Origin: Cyanobacteria bacterium SIG27
GTDB lineage: Bacteria; Cyanobacteriota; Vampirovibrionia; Gastranaerophilales; Gastranaerophilaceae
Direction of reading: 5' to 3'
Length of the DNA stretch: 42,236 nucleotides
Assembly: GCA_015152565.1 (NCBI GenBank)
Contig: SUTT01000017.1
Coordinates: 1-42,236, forward strand
The notes beneath the pieces are model-generated. The model was given only the letters and a program-made list of their open reading frames with translations. It had not been told where the DNA came from and did no database searches. Positions 26,856 through 33,702 of this stretch are shown here, in pieces; positions within the stretch are counted from its first letter, which is position 1; each line of letters begins with the position of its first letter. The position numbers and the translations under genes are program-made.

Positions 26856-27458
26856 ATGATTAAAGTAGGAATATCAGGTAAAATTGCAGCTGGAAAATCT
26901 GAAGTTGAAAAAATACTTCTTGAAATGAATTATCCTGTTTATGATTTGGATAAGCTTTCTCATAGCTTGTTAGAAGATAATGAAGTAGTTAGAAAAAATG
27001 TTTTAGAAGAGTTTAAAACGCTTGATAGAAAAGAATTAGCTAAAATTGTTTTTAGTGATTTAGCTAAAAAAGAAAAGCTTGAAAAAATAATCTATCCAAA
27101 ATTAATGCAAGTAATATCTATTATTTTTGAAGAGCATAAAAAAGATAAAATTGTTTTTATTTCAGGTGCTATGCTTTTTAAATCAGGCTTTTATAAAGTG
27201 TTTGATAAGATGATTTTTGTTGAAGCAAATGATGATATTAGACTTGAAAGATTAATGAAGCGAAATAACCTTTCAAGGCAAGATGCGCTAAATCGCCTTA
27301 ATTTGCAAGATGATTGTAGAGGGCTTCCAATTATAATTAAAAATAATTCTGATATGTTTTATTTGAGGGAAAATACAAAAGAAGCTTTAGAAGAGATTTT
27401 TTCTTCTCAAAGTTTTTTAAAAAAAGTTTTTTCATTTTTATTTGATTGGTTTAGTTAA
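26856..27458 (+). CDS. coaE: Dephospho-CoA kinase
   Basis: 200 residues. It catalyses the last step of coenzyme A synthesis. The P-loop GISGKIAAGKS lies at residues 5-15; DLDKLSH provides the substrate-binding Asp. RLERLMKRNNLSRQDA is the lid/Arg segment. The C-terminal tail is hydrophobic (SFLFDWFS). The glycine-rich start begins at residue 5, which supports ATG 26856 despite the lack of an SD. The 3' end overlaps the convergent HTH gene by 8 nt. Confidence 0.9.
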   Translation: MIKVGISGKIAAGKSEVEKILLEMNYPVYDLDKLSHSLLEDNEVVRKNVLEEFKTLDRKELAKIVFSDLAKKEKLEKIIYPKLMQVISIIFEEHKKDKIVFISGAMLFKSGFYKVFDKMIFVEANDDIRLERLMKRNNLSRQDALNRLNLQDDCRGLPIIIKNNSDMFYLRENTKEALEEIFSSQSFLKKVFSFLFDWFS

Positions 27459-27768
27459 GATAACTATTTATAATTTTAAAAATAACATTTAAATCATTAT
27501 CTGAAATTTCTTTTAAAATTTTATTAATTTTTTCTATTTTATTTTGACGATTTTGTAAATGATTTGTTTTAAAAAGTTCCGTATATTCCAGATTGAAAGC
27601 AAGTGCAAGTTTTTCAATTAAATCTGCCTTGGGAAAACTTCTTCCTGTTTCGATATGACTCATGTGTTTTGGGTCAATATTTATCAATTCTGCAAGTTGA
27701 TATTGAGTAATTCCTTTTTTAATTCTGAGTTCTTTTATTCTTGCGCCAAAATCTTTTTTGATATTCAT
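27451..27768 (-). CDS. XRE-type helix-turn-helix regulator
   Basis: 105 residues. An HTH_3/Cro-CI domain spans about 8-65 (IKELRIKKGITQYQLAELI, then HMSHIETGRSFPKADLIEKLA). A helical Lys/Asn-rich tail follows, possibly for dimerisation. GGAG lies before ATG 27768. Target unknown; no toxin partner is adjacent. It overlaps coaE tail-to-tail. Confidence 0.85.
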   Translation of the reverse strand: MNIKKDFGARIKELRIKKGITQYQLAELINIDPKHMSHIETGRSFPKADLIEKLALAFNLEYTELFKTNHLQNRQNKIEKINKILKEISDNDLNVIFKIINSYLN

Positions 27769-27922
27769 TTTATCTCCTTAAAATGAGATTAAATGGTTTT
27801 TAAAATAATATAAACCGTATTGTGGACATAAAATTTAAATAATTTCTGTATTAGATATTGAAATTCTATATTTAATATGGTAAATTCATGAAAAAGTATG
27901 TAATAAATAAAGAATTAATGAA

Positions 27923-29326
27923 ATGAAAAAAGCATTTTCTTTGGTTGAAATCCTAGTGGCATTAATTATTGTAAGCTTAATCACAGCCGCAATTGCACCT
28001 GTTATAACCAAAAAACTATCTAGTGCAGGTATCACAATCGCCGGAGGTGGTTCTGGTGGTGGCGCTGGAAGTGCATACAAAAACGATTGCGCAGATATTA
28101 ATTGCGCATTATGCACATCTGATAAATGCGTGGTTTGTAAAAACACATATAATCTTCAAGATGATGGAACATGCAAAAAAGAGGATGCACTTGATGTTAA
28201 TTCTTTAGTTAATCACCCTTATACAACTTCTTGTTCATCATTTACGGACTGTGCATTATGTTCATCAAGTGCTTGTGTTGTGTGTGATGATGGGCATATT
28301 TTGTCTAGTGGAAATTGCATTGATGATCCAAACCTCCCAATTTGGAATTCGACAACTTGTACCGATATGCATTCAAAATGCGTAGCTTGTACGAGCGAAA
28401 AATGTTTAGCATGTTCTAAGGGATATCACGTTAATAAAAATGGAACATGCACTGCTGATACCCATACGGTAGTAACAACATGTACTAATGTTGATGCTAA
28501 TTGTATATTGTGCAATAAAAACACTGCAGGTGAAACTTGCTATCAGTGCAGTGATGGTTATATTCTAAATAATGGCGCATGTGTTGAAAAATTTAGAACG
28601 GGTTATCCTGAAAAAGATGAAGATTGTTATCCCTATGGTGCTATATATTTTCCAAAAAAATATAATGGCGATTATGGAAATAGTGTTTGCATTTCAAAAA
28701 CAAATATAGCTCAAATTGATAATTTTTCTGTTGGAGTTCCTCTGAGTTATATAGTTAATGGCGATGTAGTCAAAAGCGGCAATACCGTTGCAAGCGGACA
28801 AGCGCCTTATAGTTTAATAGTTGGTCAAACCGCAACAACTGCCGATTCGTCTGGGTCAGGAGACAATCCTGTATCCCATGAATACGCTGGAGGCATATAT
28901 AGACCCGTAGGGGGGTATGAAATATCATACAATAGTTGCTCTCAAGCAAAAGTTGACAATGCCCATGATTGGTCATTAATGAGAAATTCTATTCTTGATG
29001 GTTGGACAAATTATTTAAAAAGTTCCTCAAATACAGCAGCCGAAAAAACAAGTTTATTAAATAGAATTCGTCGACTATATCTTTGCACGGAAACAAAAAA
29101 GGGCGATTATGCTAACTGTAACGATACTAAATTAATTTACTGCAAAGGCATGAAAAATAATAAATGTTATCCATATCGTTATTGGGCAATTACGGGAGGT
29201 GATGATATGACACCTTATTTATACACGTTTAATGGAGATTCCGGTTTTACTTTGACTTATTCAAATGCAGATCAAACTTATGCTGCAAGCGCAAGGTGCA
29301 TTTTAAAAACTGTACCTATAAGATAG
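27923..29326 (+). CDS. Pseudopilin-like protein with four Cys-rich modules
   Basis: 467 residues. The N-terminus is a type IV pilin signal: KKA|FSLVEIL, with prepilin-peptidase cleavage expected after Ala4 and Glu at mature position 5, followed by a hydrophobic helix to about residue 27. A Gly/Ser linker (40-50) leads to four modules of six Cys each: 56-84, 104-132, 146-176, 187-220. Each has Cys-x2-Cys, about 4-8 residues, and Cys-x2-Cys, and ends in a Gly-x-Cys-like turn. The remaining 245 residues form a globular Cys-containing domain. This suggests a disulfide-stabilised minor pilin or adhesin outside the cell. It is monocistronic with a strong terminator. The modules resemble eukaryotic Cys-rich surface repeats, but homology is not claimed. 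Confidence 0.85.
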   Translation: MKKAFSLVEILVALIIVSLITAAIAPVITKKLSSAGITIAGGGSGGGAGSAYKNDCADINCALCTSDKCVVCKNTYNLQDDGTCKKEDALDVNSLVNHPYTTSCSSFTDCALCSSSACVVCDDGHILSSGNCIDDPNLPIWNSTTCTDMHSKCVACTSEKCLACSKGYHVNKNGTCTADTHTVVTTCTNVDANCILCNKNTAGETCYQCSDGYILNNGACVEKFRTGYPEKDEDCYPYGAIYFPKKYNGDYGNSVCISKTNIAQIDNFSVGVPLSYIVNGDVVKSGNTVASGQAPYSLIVGQTATTADSSGSGDNPVSHEYAGGIYRPVGGYEISYNSCSQAKVDNAHDWSLMRNSILDGWTNYLKSSSNTAAEKTSLLNRIRRLYLCTETKKGDYANCNDTKLIYCKGMKNNKCYPYRYWAITGGDDMTPYLYTFNGDSGFTLTYSNADQTYAASARCILKTVPIR

Positions 29327-29354
29327 ATTTTCATGTTATTTTTTAAATCGTGTT

Positions 29355-29379
29355 GGAGAGGGCAACCTCTCCTTTTTTT
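29355..29379 (+). terminator. Intrinsic terminator
   Basis: 7-bp stem GGAGAGG/CCTCTCC with tetraloop GCAA, followed by T7. It ends the pseudopilin gene. Confidence 0.9.
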
Positions 29380-29443
29380 AAAAAAACATTATTGAAATAA
29401 TCTGGAATTAAATTTTTCACTTATTGTAAAAAATTCTCAATTT

Positions 29444-29469
29444 GTCATACTGAACTTGTTTCAGTATCT
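29444..29469. repeat. REP-like palindrome
   Basis: ATACTGAA (29447-29454) pairs perfectly with TTCAGTAT (29460-29467) around CTTGT. Flanking GTC and CTT resemble a palindromic word seen between genes in many bacterial genomes. Only one copy is seen in this window. Confidence 0.45.
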
Positions 29470-29503
29470 TATAGGGTTGAAAAACTAAAAATGAGCCACA
29501 ACA

Positions 29504-29540
29504 CCATTAACACCCTGAAATAAATTCAAGGTGTTAATGG
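29504..29540 (-). terminator. Intrinsic terminator of typA
   Basis: 11-bp perfect outer stem (29504-29514 / 29530-29540) with inner TGAA/TTCA pairing. T-rich sequence follows on the minus strand. The stem is downstream of the typA stop. Confidence 0.7.
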
Positions 29541-29567
29541 CAAATCTAAAACTTTATATCGTAATTC

Positions 29568-31355
29568 TTACCTTAGTTTCACTAAATCAGCTTTTCTAAT
29601 TCTGACGTTTTGTGGTGTGATTTCAACTAATTCATCATCTTGAATGTATTCAAGCGCATCTTCTAAGCTCATAATTTTAGGAGCTTGCAATGTTACCATA
29701 ACGTCTGCTGTAGCTGAGCGCATATTTGTCATTTTTTTAGTTTTGCAAACATTAACTGCGATATCTTGAGGGCGGTTATGTTCACCTACTATCATTCCTC
29801 TATATACTTTTGTTTTTGGAACAATAAAGAACACGCCCCTATCTTCAAATTGATGAAGTGCGTATGGAACTGCTTCGCCGTCTTCATGAGCGATTAATGA
29901 ACCTGTTCTTTGACGTGCGATGTCGCCTGCGTATTCATCATAATGAGCAAAAGTATGATACATTATACCCTCGCCTTTTGTCATTCTGACAAATTCAGAG
30001 CGAAAACCAATTAAACCTCTTGCAGGGATTAAAAAGTCAATATTTGTTCTTTTTGGACCAGCTTCCATATTTAACATTTGACCTTTTCTTGAAGAAAGTT
30101 TTTCAATAACAGCGCCTGCAAAATCTTGAGGAACATCAACAATTAAGTTTTCATAAGGTTCCATCATTACACCATCAACTTCTTTCATAATTACTTCAGG
30201 TTTTGAAACTTGAAATTCATAGCCTTCTCTTCTCATTGTTTCAATTAAAATGCCTAAATGTAATTCACCACGACCTGAAACTTTAAACATATCAGTAGAA
30301 TCAGTGTCTTCAACCCTCAAAGATACATTTTTTTCAAGCTCTAAATATAATCTTTTTCTTAGTTGTCTTGAAGTAACAAATTTGCCCTCAGTTCCAGCAA
30401 ATGGGCTATCGTTGATTGAAAAATTCATTTGCAGTGTTGGTTCATCGATTTTAATTAAAGGTAAAGCTACAGGATTAACCAAACAAGAAATGGTTTCACC
30501 AATTTGAATGTCTGAAAAACCTGCAATACCAACGATATCACCAGCATGTGCTTCTTGAATTTCAACTCTGCCTAAGTCTTTAAAACCAAAAAGTTTAATA
30601 ACTTTTCCTTTTTGGGCTGTACCATCTGCTTTTAATAAAGTAACTTGTTCTTGTGAAGAAATTGAACCGTTTTTAATTCTTCCAATTGCAATTCTGCCAA
30701 CATATTCATTATAATCAAGAGTTGTAATTTGAAGTTGCAAAGGTAAATCTACATCTGCTTCTGGACCTTCAATGTTTTCTAAAATGCAATCTAGGAGAGG
30801 AAGCATATTAACATTTTCATCTTCTAAATTAACTTTTGCATAGCGATTTAGAGAGCTTGAATAGATAATTGGAAAATCGATTAAATCTTCTCTGTCTGTC
30901 AATTCTGTGAATAAATCAAATACTTTATCAAGTGTTCCATCAGGGTCTGCGCCTGGTTTATCGATTTTATTAATTACAACAATGATTCTAATTCCAAGTT
31001 CTAGCGCTTTTTGTAAAACAAAGCGAGTTTGAGGCATTGGACCTTCTTGAGCGTCAACAATTAACAAAGCGCCATCAACCATACCTAACACACGCTCAAC
31101 CTCTCCGCCAAAATCTGCGTGACCTGGAGTATCTACGATATTGATTTTTACGCCTTTATATTCAACAGCTACGTTTTTAGAAAGAATTGTAATACCTCTT
31201 TCACGTTCAATATCGTTATTATCAAGAACACAGGTTCCCATTTCTTGGTGTTCTTTAAATACGCCAGTTTGATCTAAAATGCAGTCAACCATTGTTGTTT
31301 TGCCGTGGTCAACGTGGGCGATTATAGCGACATTTCTTAATTTTTTATTTTTCAT
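29568..31355 (-). CDS. typA: Ribosome-associated GTPase TypA/BipA
   Basis: 595 residues, a translational GTPase of the EF-G family acting in 50S assembly and stress. G1 is AHVDHGKTT (13-21), G2 RERGITI, G3 DTPGH, G4 NKID. Domain II and the EF-G III/V-like domains follow (RGELHLGILIETMRREGYE, SRKGQMLNMEAGP, ARGLIGFRSEF). The C-terminal TypA-specific domain includes IAVNVCKTKKMTNMRSA. Start at 31355 with a weak SD. Monocistronic, with a terminator. Confidence 0.95.
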   Translation of the reverse strand: MKNKKLRNVAIIAHVDHGKTTMVDCILDQTGVFKEHQEMGTCVLDNNDIERERGITILSKNVAVEYKGVKINIVDTPGHADFGGEVERVLGMVDGALLIVDAQEGPMPQTRFVLQKALELGIRIIVVINKIDKPGADPDGTLDKVFDLFTELTDREDLIDFPIIYSSSLNRYAKVNLEDENVNMLPLLDCILENIEGPEADVDLPLQLQITTLDYNEYVGRIAIGRIKNGSISSQEQVTLLKADGTAQKGKVIKLFGFKDLGRVEIQEAHAGDIVGIAGFSDIQIGETISCLVNPVALPLIKIDEPTLQMNFSINDSPFAGTEGKFVTSRQLRKRLYLELEKNVSLRVEDTDSTDMFKVSGRGELHLGILIETMRREGYEFQVSKPEVIMKEVDGVMMEPYENLIVDVPQDFAGAVIEKLSSRKGQMLNMEAGPKRTNIDFLIPARGLIGFRSEFVRMTKGEGIMYHTFAHYDEYAGDIARQRTGSLIAHEDGEAVPYALHQFEDRGVFFIVPKTKVYRGMIVGEHNRPQDIAVNVCKTKKMTNMRSATADVMVTLQAPKIMSLEDALEYIQDDELVEITPQNVRIRKADLVKLR

Positions 31356-31461
31356 TGTTGTTTATGCTTTCCATATCTACATTTATATAACGTTTGTAAC
31401 AAAAATAATTTTACAACAAAAAATATTTTTTAGCTGTTTTGTATGTTCAAAAGGAGAAAAA

Positions 31462-31812
31462 ATGAATATATCTTTTACATCAACATATAGAATCCCATTA
31501 GTTGAACAACACATGACACAATCAAAAAGAGAAGCCCTTAAAAAGATGGCTTCAAAATATCAAAATGTTTTATTTCCGCAAGGTAATCAAGGTTATGTTA
31601 GAGTTTCAATTAGAAAAAAATTAGATGAGGGTTTTGAAAAGAAATTAAGAGAAATTGGCGTTAGGATCTATCAAAAATTTGATAGACACAATTGTCCTAA
31701 AACTGAATTTGAAAATTCAGGTGTATCAAAGCTGGATTTATATATTAAAGAGCAACTTGAACTTGGAAATTATTTACAAATTGGTAAACAAAAAGCACCA
31801 GCGAGAAAATAG
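31462..31812 (+). CDS. Small basic ISF-motif protein
   Basis: 116 residues, function unknown. ATG 31462 is set by AAGGAG (31451-31456); the longer in-frame opening reaches back into the typA promoter. It begins MNISFTSTYRIPL, carrying the Ile-Ser-Phe motif at residues 3-5. The body is basic and helical with an IYQKFDRHN stretch. No membrane segment. The stop TAG at 31810-31812 directly abuts the next ATG, so the two form an operon. Confidence 0.75.
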   Translation: MNISFTSTYRIPLVEQHMTQSKREALKKMASKYQNVLFPQGNQGYVRVSIRKKLDEGFEKKLREIGVRIYQKFDRHNCPKTEFENSGVSKLDLYIKEQLELGNYLQIGKQKAPARK

Positions 31813-32238
31813 ATGAAAATACAAATTATTAATTCTGCATATTTTACAAATAAACCAAAATTAATTTTGGAGAAAAAAGAAAATCTGTCTTGTTTGCAAG
31901 TTTTTGAAGATGGTTCTAAAAAAGAGTTTTTCAATGGCAAATTAGAAAAAGAAACAATGCCAGATGGTAGTTATAAAATTTATGATGGTTCCGGACGTTT
32001 GATTTGCGAAAGATTTTCTAATGGGTTTGAAAGGGGGTATGACGGAACAGGCAGATTATCTTATGAAACATATCCTGATGGAAGCAGTGTTTCTTGGCAT
32101 AGAACTAGTGGAAAAATTTGTTTGAAGAAAAATTCAGATGGGTCAAGCGAATTTTATAATGGCGATGGAACATTATTTATTAAAAGAGACGAAAGTGGAA
32201 AAATAATTTATCAATCTGAAAATGGTTTTTATGAATAA
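31813..32238 (+). CDS. Repeat protein with NGKL/DGxGRL (MORN-like) units
   Basis: 141 residues. The body consists of short repeats of about 17-20 residues built around Tyr-Asp-Gly-x-Gly-Arg-Leu (IYDGSGRLICERF, GYDGTGRLSYETY, EFYNGDGTLFIKR), suggesting a beta-hairpin ladder like MORN or antitoxin-type repeats. The N-terminus (NSAYFTNKPKLIL) resembles the ISFAKKPILV of the protein at 33.0 kb. It starts immediately after the preceding stop. The gene ends 2 nt before the first tRNA-Gly-linked repeat. A similar NGKL...DSNGRLAEY unit occurs in the protein at 36.9-38.0 kb. Confidence 0.75.
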   Translation: MKIQIINSAYFTNKPKLILEKKENLSCLQVFEDGSKKEFFNGKLEKETMPDGSYKIYDGSGRLICERFSNGFERGYDGTGRLSYETYPDGSSVSWHRTSGKICLKKNSDGSSEFYNGDGTLFIKRDESGKIIYQSENGFYE

Positions 32239-32240
32239 AA

Positions 32241-32340
32241 TAAAACCCCCCGTTAGGGAGGCTTTATGGAGCGGAAAGGCCTAAAATTCTAGGCGAAGAA
32301 TGAGCCATAGAATTTGGTCATATGGCGAAGCCATAAGGGG
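32241..32340 (-). repeat. tRNA-Gly-linked repeat, copy A
   Basis: 100 bp, nearly identical to copies B and C (differences in the hairpin and CCATAG versus CCGTAG), lacking the last 19 bp. Read on the minus strand it contains the tRNA-Gly acceptor end with CCA, then a GC stem and TTTTATT, like a terminator. Confidence 0.85.
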
Positions 32341-32484
32341 CTAGCCTTCTTGGATTTTAACAACTCAAAAACCAAGTATTTCGCTTTCAAAGCTTCGCTT
32401 TGTCGCTTCATTGGTTTTTTCAAACAGACGGGCTGGGTTCGCTTTTGCTCACACGGCGCCCTAGTTAAAATCCGCCGTCTGAAG
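32341..32484. repeat. 144-bp structured insertion between repeat copies
   Basis: No gene. It holds nested perfect pairings: GGATTTTAAC/GTTAAAATCC (32352-32361/32464-32473), AAAAACCAA/TTGGTTTTT (32367-32375/32411-32419), CAAAGC-TTC-GCTTTG (32388-32402) and CAGACGG/CCGTCTG (32425-32431/32475-32481). The last crosses the first. On the minus strand it has AGCGAA words like the nusG-rplK spacer. Confidence 0.7.
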
Positions 32485-32603
32485 CATAATAAAACCTCCC
32501 GCTAGGGAGGCTTTATGGAGCGGAAAGGCCTAAAATTCTAGGCGAAGAATGAGCCGTAGAATTTGGTCATATGGCGAAGCCATAAGGGGTCTACCCGTCG
32601 ACG
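32485..32603 (-). repeat. tRNA-Gly-linked 119-bp repeat, copy B
   Basis: Differs from copy C by one base (loop GCTA versus GTTA). On the minus strand the order is GCGAA-rich element, TTCCGCTCCA (tRNA-Gly acceptor end with CCA), CCTCCC hairpin, TTTTATTATG. The period to copy C and to the matching point at the tRNA-Gly terminator is 119 bp. Confidence 0.9.
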
Positions 32604-32722
32604 CATAATAAAACCTCCCGTTAGGGAGGCTTTATGGAGCGGAAAGGCCTAAAATTCTAGGCGAAGAATGAGCCGTAGAATTTGGTCATATGGCGAAGCC
32701 ATAAGGGGTCTACCCGTCGACG
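32604..32722 (-). repeat. tRNA-Gly-linked 119-bp repeat, copy C
   Basis: 118/119 identical to copy B. It directly adjoins the terminator of tRNA-Gly. Contains GGCGAA (32660), TGAG, ATTTGG and a second GGCGAA in the same order as the nusG-rplK spacer. Confidence 0.9.
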
Positions 32723-32729
32723 CATAATA

Positions 32730-32751
32730 AAAGACACCCTCAGGTGTCTTT
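32730..32751 (-). terminator. Terminator of tRNA-Gly
   Basis: 9-bp stem AAAGACACC (32730-32738) / GGTGTCTTT (32743-32751), then TTATTATG on the minus strand. It directly follows the encoded CCA. Confidence 0.75.
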
Positions 32752-32753
32752 TA

Positions 32754-32829
32754 TGGAGCGGAAGACGGGGCTCGAACCCGCAGCAGCCTGCTTGGAAGGC
32801 AGGTACTCTACCAATTGAGTTACTTCCGC
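32754..32829 (-). tRNA. tRNA-Gly (TCC anticodon) with encoded CCA
   Basis: Minus strand, 73 nt plus genomic CCA. The acceptor GCGGAAG pairs with CTTCCGC; the discriminator is T. The anticodon stem CCTGC/GCAGG encloses CTTCCAA, giving TCC. The T-arm has GGGTTCGAGCCC. It is flanked by repeats made from its own 3' end (downstream) and 5' end (upstream). Confidence 0.95.
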
Positions 32830-32937
32830 AATTATTATATTCAATTTTCACTTTTGCTATTGTAACTCAATTGGTAGAATGTGGTCAAGCCACGTTACTA
32901 CGTTTGCACTTCGCAAGGTTGAGTTACTTCCGCAATT
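32830..32937 (-). repeat. Direct and inverted tRNA-Gly 5' fragments
   Basis: Upstream of tRNA-Gly there is a 19-bp exact copy of its 5' end with flanking bases (32919-32937 matching 32815-32833, offset 104 bp). Between them lies a GCGAA-containing insert and an inverted copy of the D-arm (GTAACTCAATTGGTAG on the plus strand at 32862-32877). The copy lacks an anticodon and T-arm and cannot be a working tRNA. Confidence 0.85.
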
Positions 32938-33045
32938 TCGTTAATAATCTCAATAAGTTAATTTAACACCAAACATTCATTTTTTGCAATAGCAAAATTA
33001 TTTTTTGAGTTGTTTTATAATTTTACATGTAAAATGAGGATAATT

Positions 33046-33636
33046 ATGCAAATATCAAAAATTAACAATATTAGTTTCGCTAAAAAACCAATTCTTGTGT
33101 GTGCCGTGAAAGACGCTGAATTTGGAGTTGAAAAATATGCAGCTGTATACGAGCTGGATACTCAAAACAAGCGTGATGAAAGATACGCACGTTTCTTTCC
33201 TTTTTATAGAGATTATATAAACGAATCCCAATCAAGAGTTGCTGATAGAGAATATAGCGGACAAAACAAAAGATTTTATGTTTTAGAAAATCCGCATACG
33301 TATGAAACATTCGGATGGGCTCAAACTTCCCATCATTATAAATCAACAGACCCTGATTTTGTTGGTAATTCTACTGTGATTGACGAAGTTCAATGTGACG
33401 ATAATTATGAAAATGTATTTGAACCACTATTAGCTGCGATTGCCAATCAAGCAAAAGCTAATCTAGATTCTTCAATTAGTCTTGCAGTTAGAAAAGAAGA
33501 AATTCCTGATGCTAAAAACGTTTATTTTAGTGAAAATTATCTTCAAGAACAATATATTGATAAATATCGATTTGATGAAATAATTGAGCAAGCTCATGAA
33601 TCATCGGGCGTAGCTTTTTTTGATTATAAAATATAA
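33046..33636 (+). CDS. Hypothetical protein with ISF motif
   Basis: 196 residues. Start ATG 33046 is set by TGAGGA at 33035-33040. The N-terminus MQISKINNISFAKKPIL carries Ile-Ser-Phe at 9-11. The later part (FYVLENPHTYETFGWAQ, then VFEPLLAAIANQAKANLDSS) has a strand-strand-helix rhythm reminiscent of GNAT acyltransferases, but no acetyl-CoA loop is convincing. No signal peptide. Monocistronic upstream of glgC. Confidence 0.75.
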   Translation: MQISKINNISFAKKPILVCAVKDAEFGVEKYAAVYELDTQNKRDERYARFFPFYRDYINESQSRVADREYSGQNKRFYVLENPHTYETFGWAQTSHHYKSTDPDFVGNSTVIDEVQCDDNYENVFEPLLAAIANQAKANLDSSISLAVRKEEIPDAKNVYFSENYLQEQYIDKYRFDEIIEQAHESSGVAFFDYKI

Positions 33637-33702
33637 CCAATTTGAACCATTGTTTAAAATCTGAATAAAAAGTAAAATATTGTTATAGATAGTAGGTGAA
33701 TT

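Noticed and set aside
32241-32722. CRISPR array
   Set aside because: Units are 119 bp, near-identical throughout, with no short repeat/variable spacer pattern and no cas genes.
32850-32937. Second functional tRNA near tRNA-Gly
   Set aside because: Only 5'-end and inverted D-arm pieces are present; no anticodon arm, T-arm or acceptor pairing.
32314-32966. Open frames across the tRNA-Gly repeats on both strands
   Set aside because: They are read through repeat units and the tRNA itself; no SD or protein-like composition.
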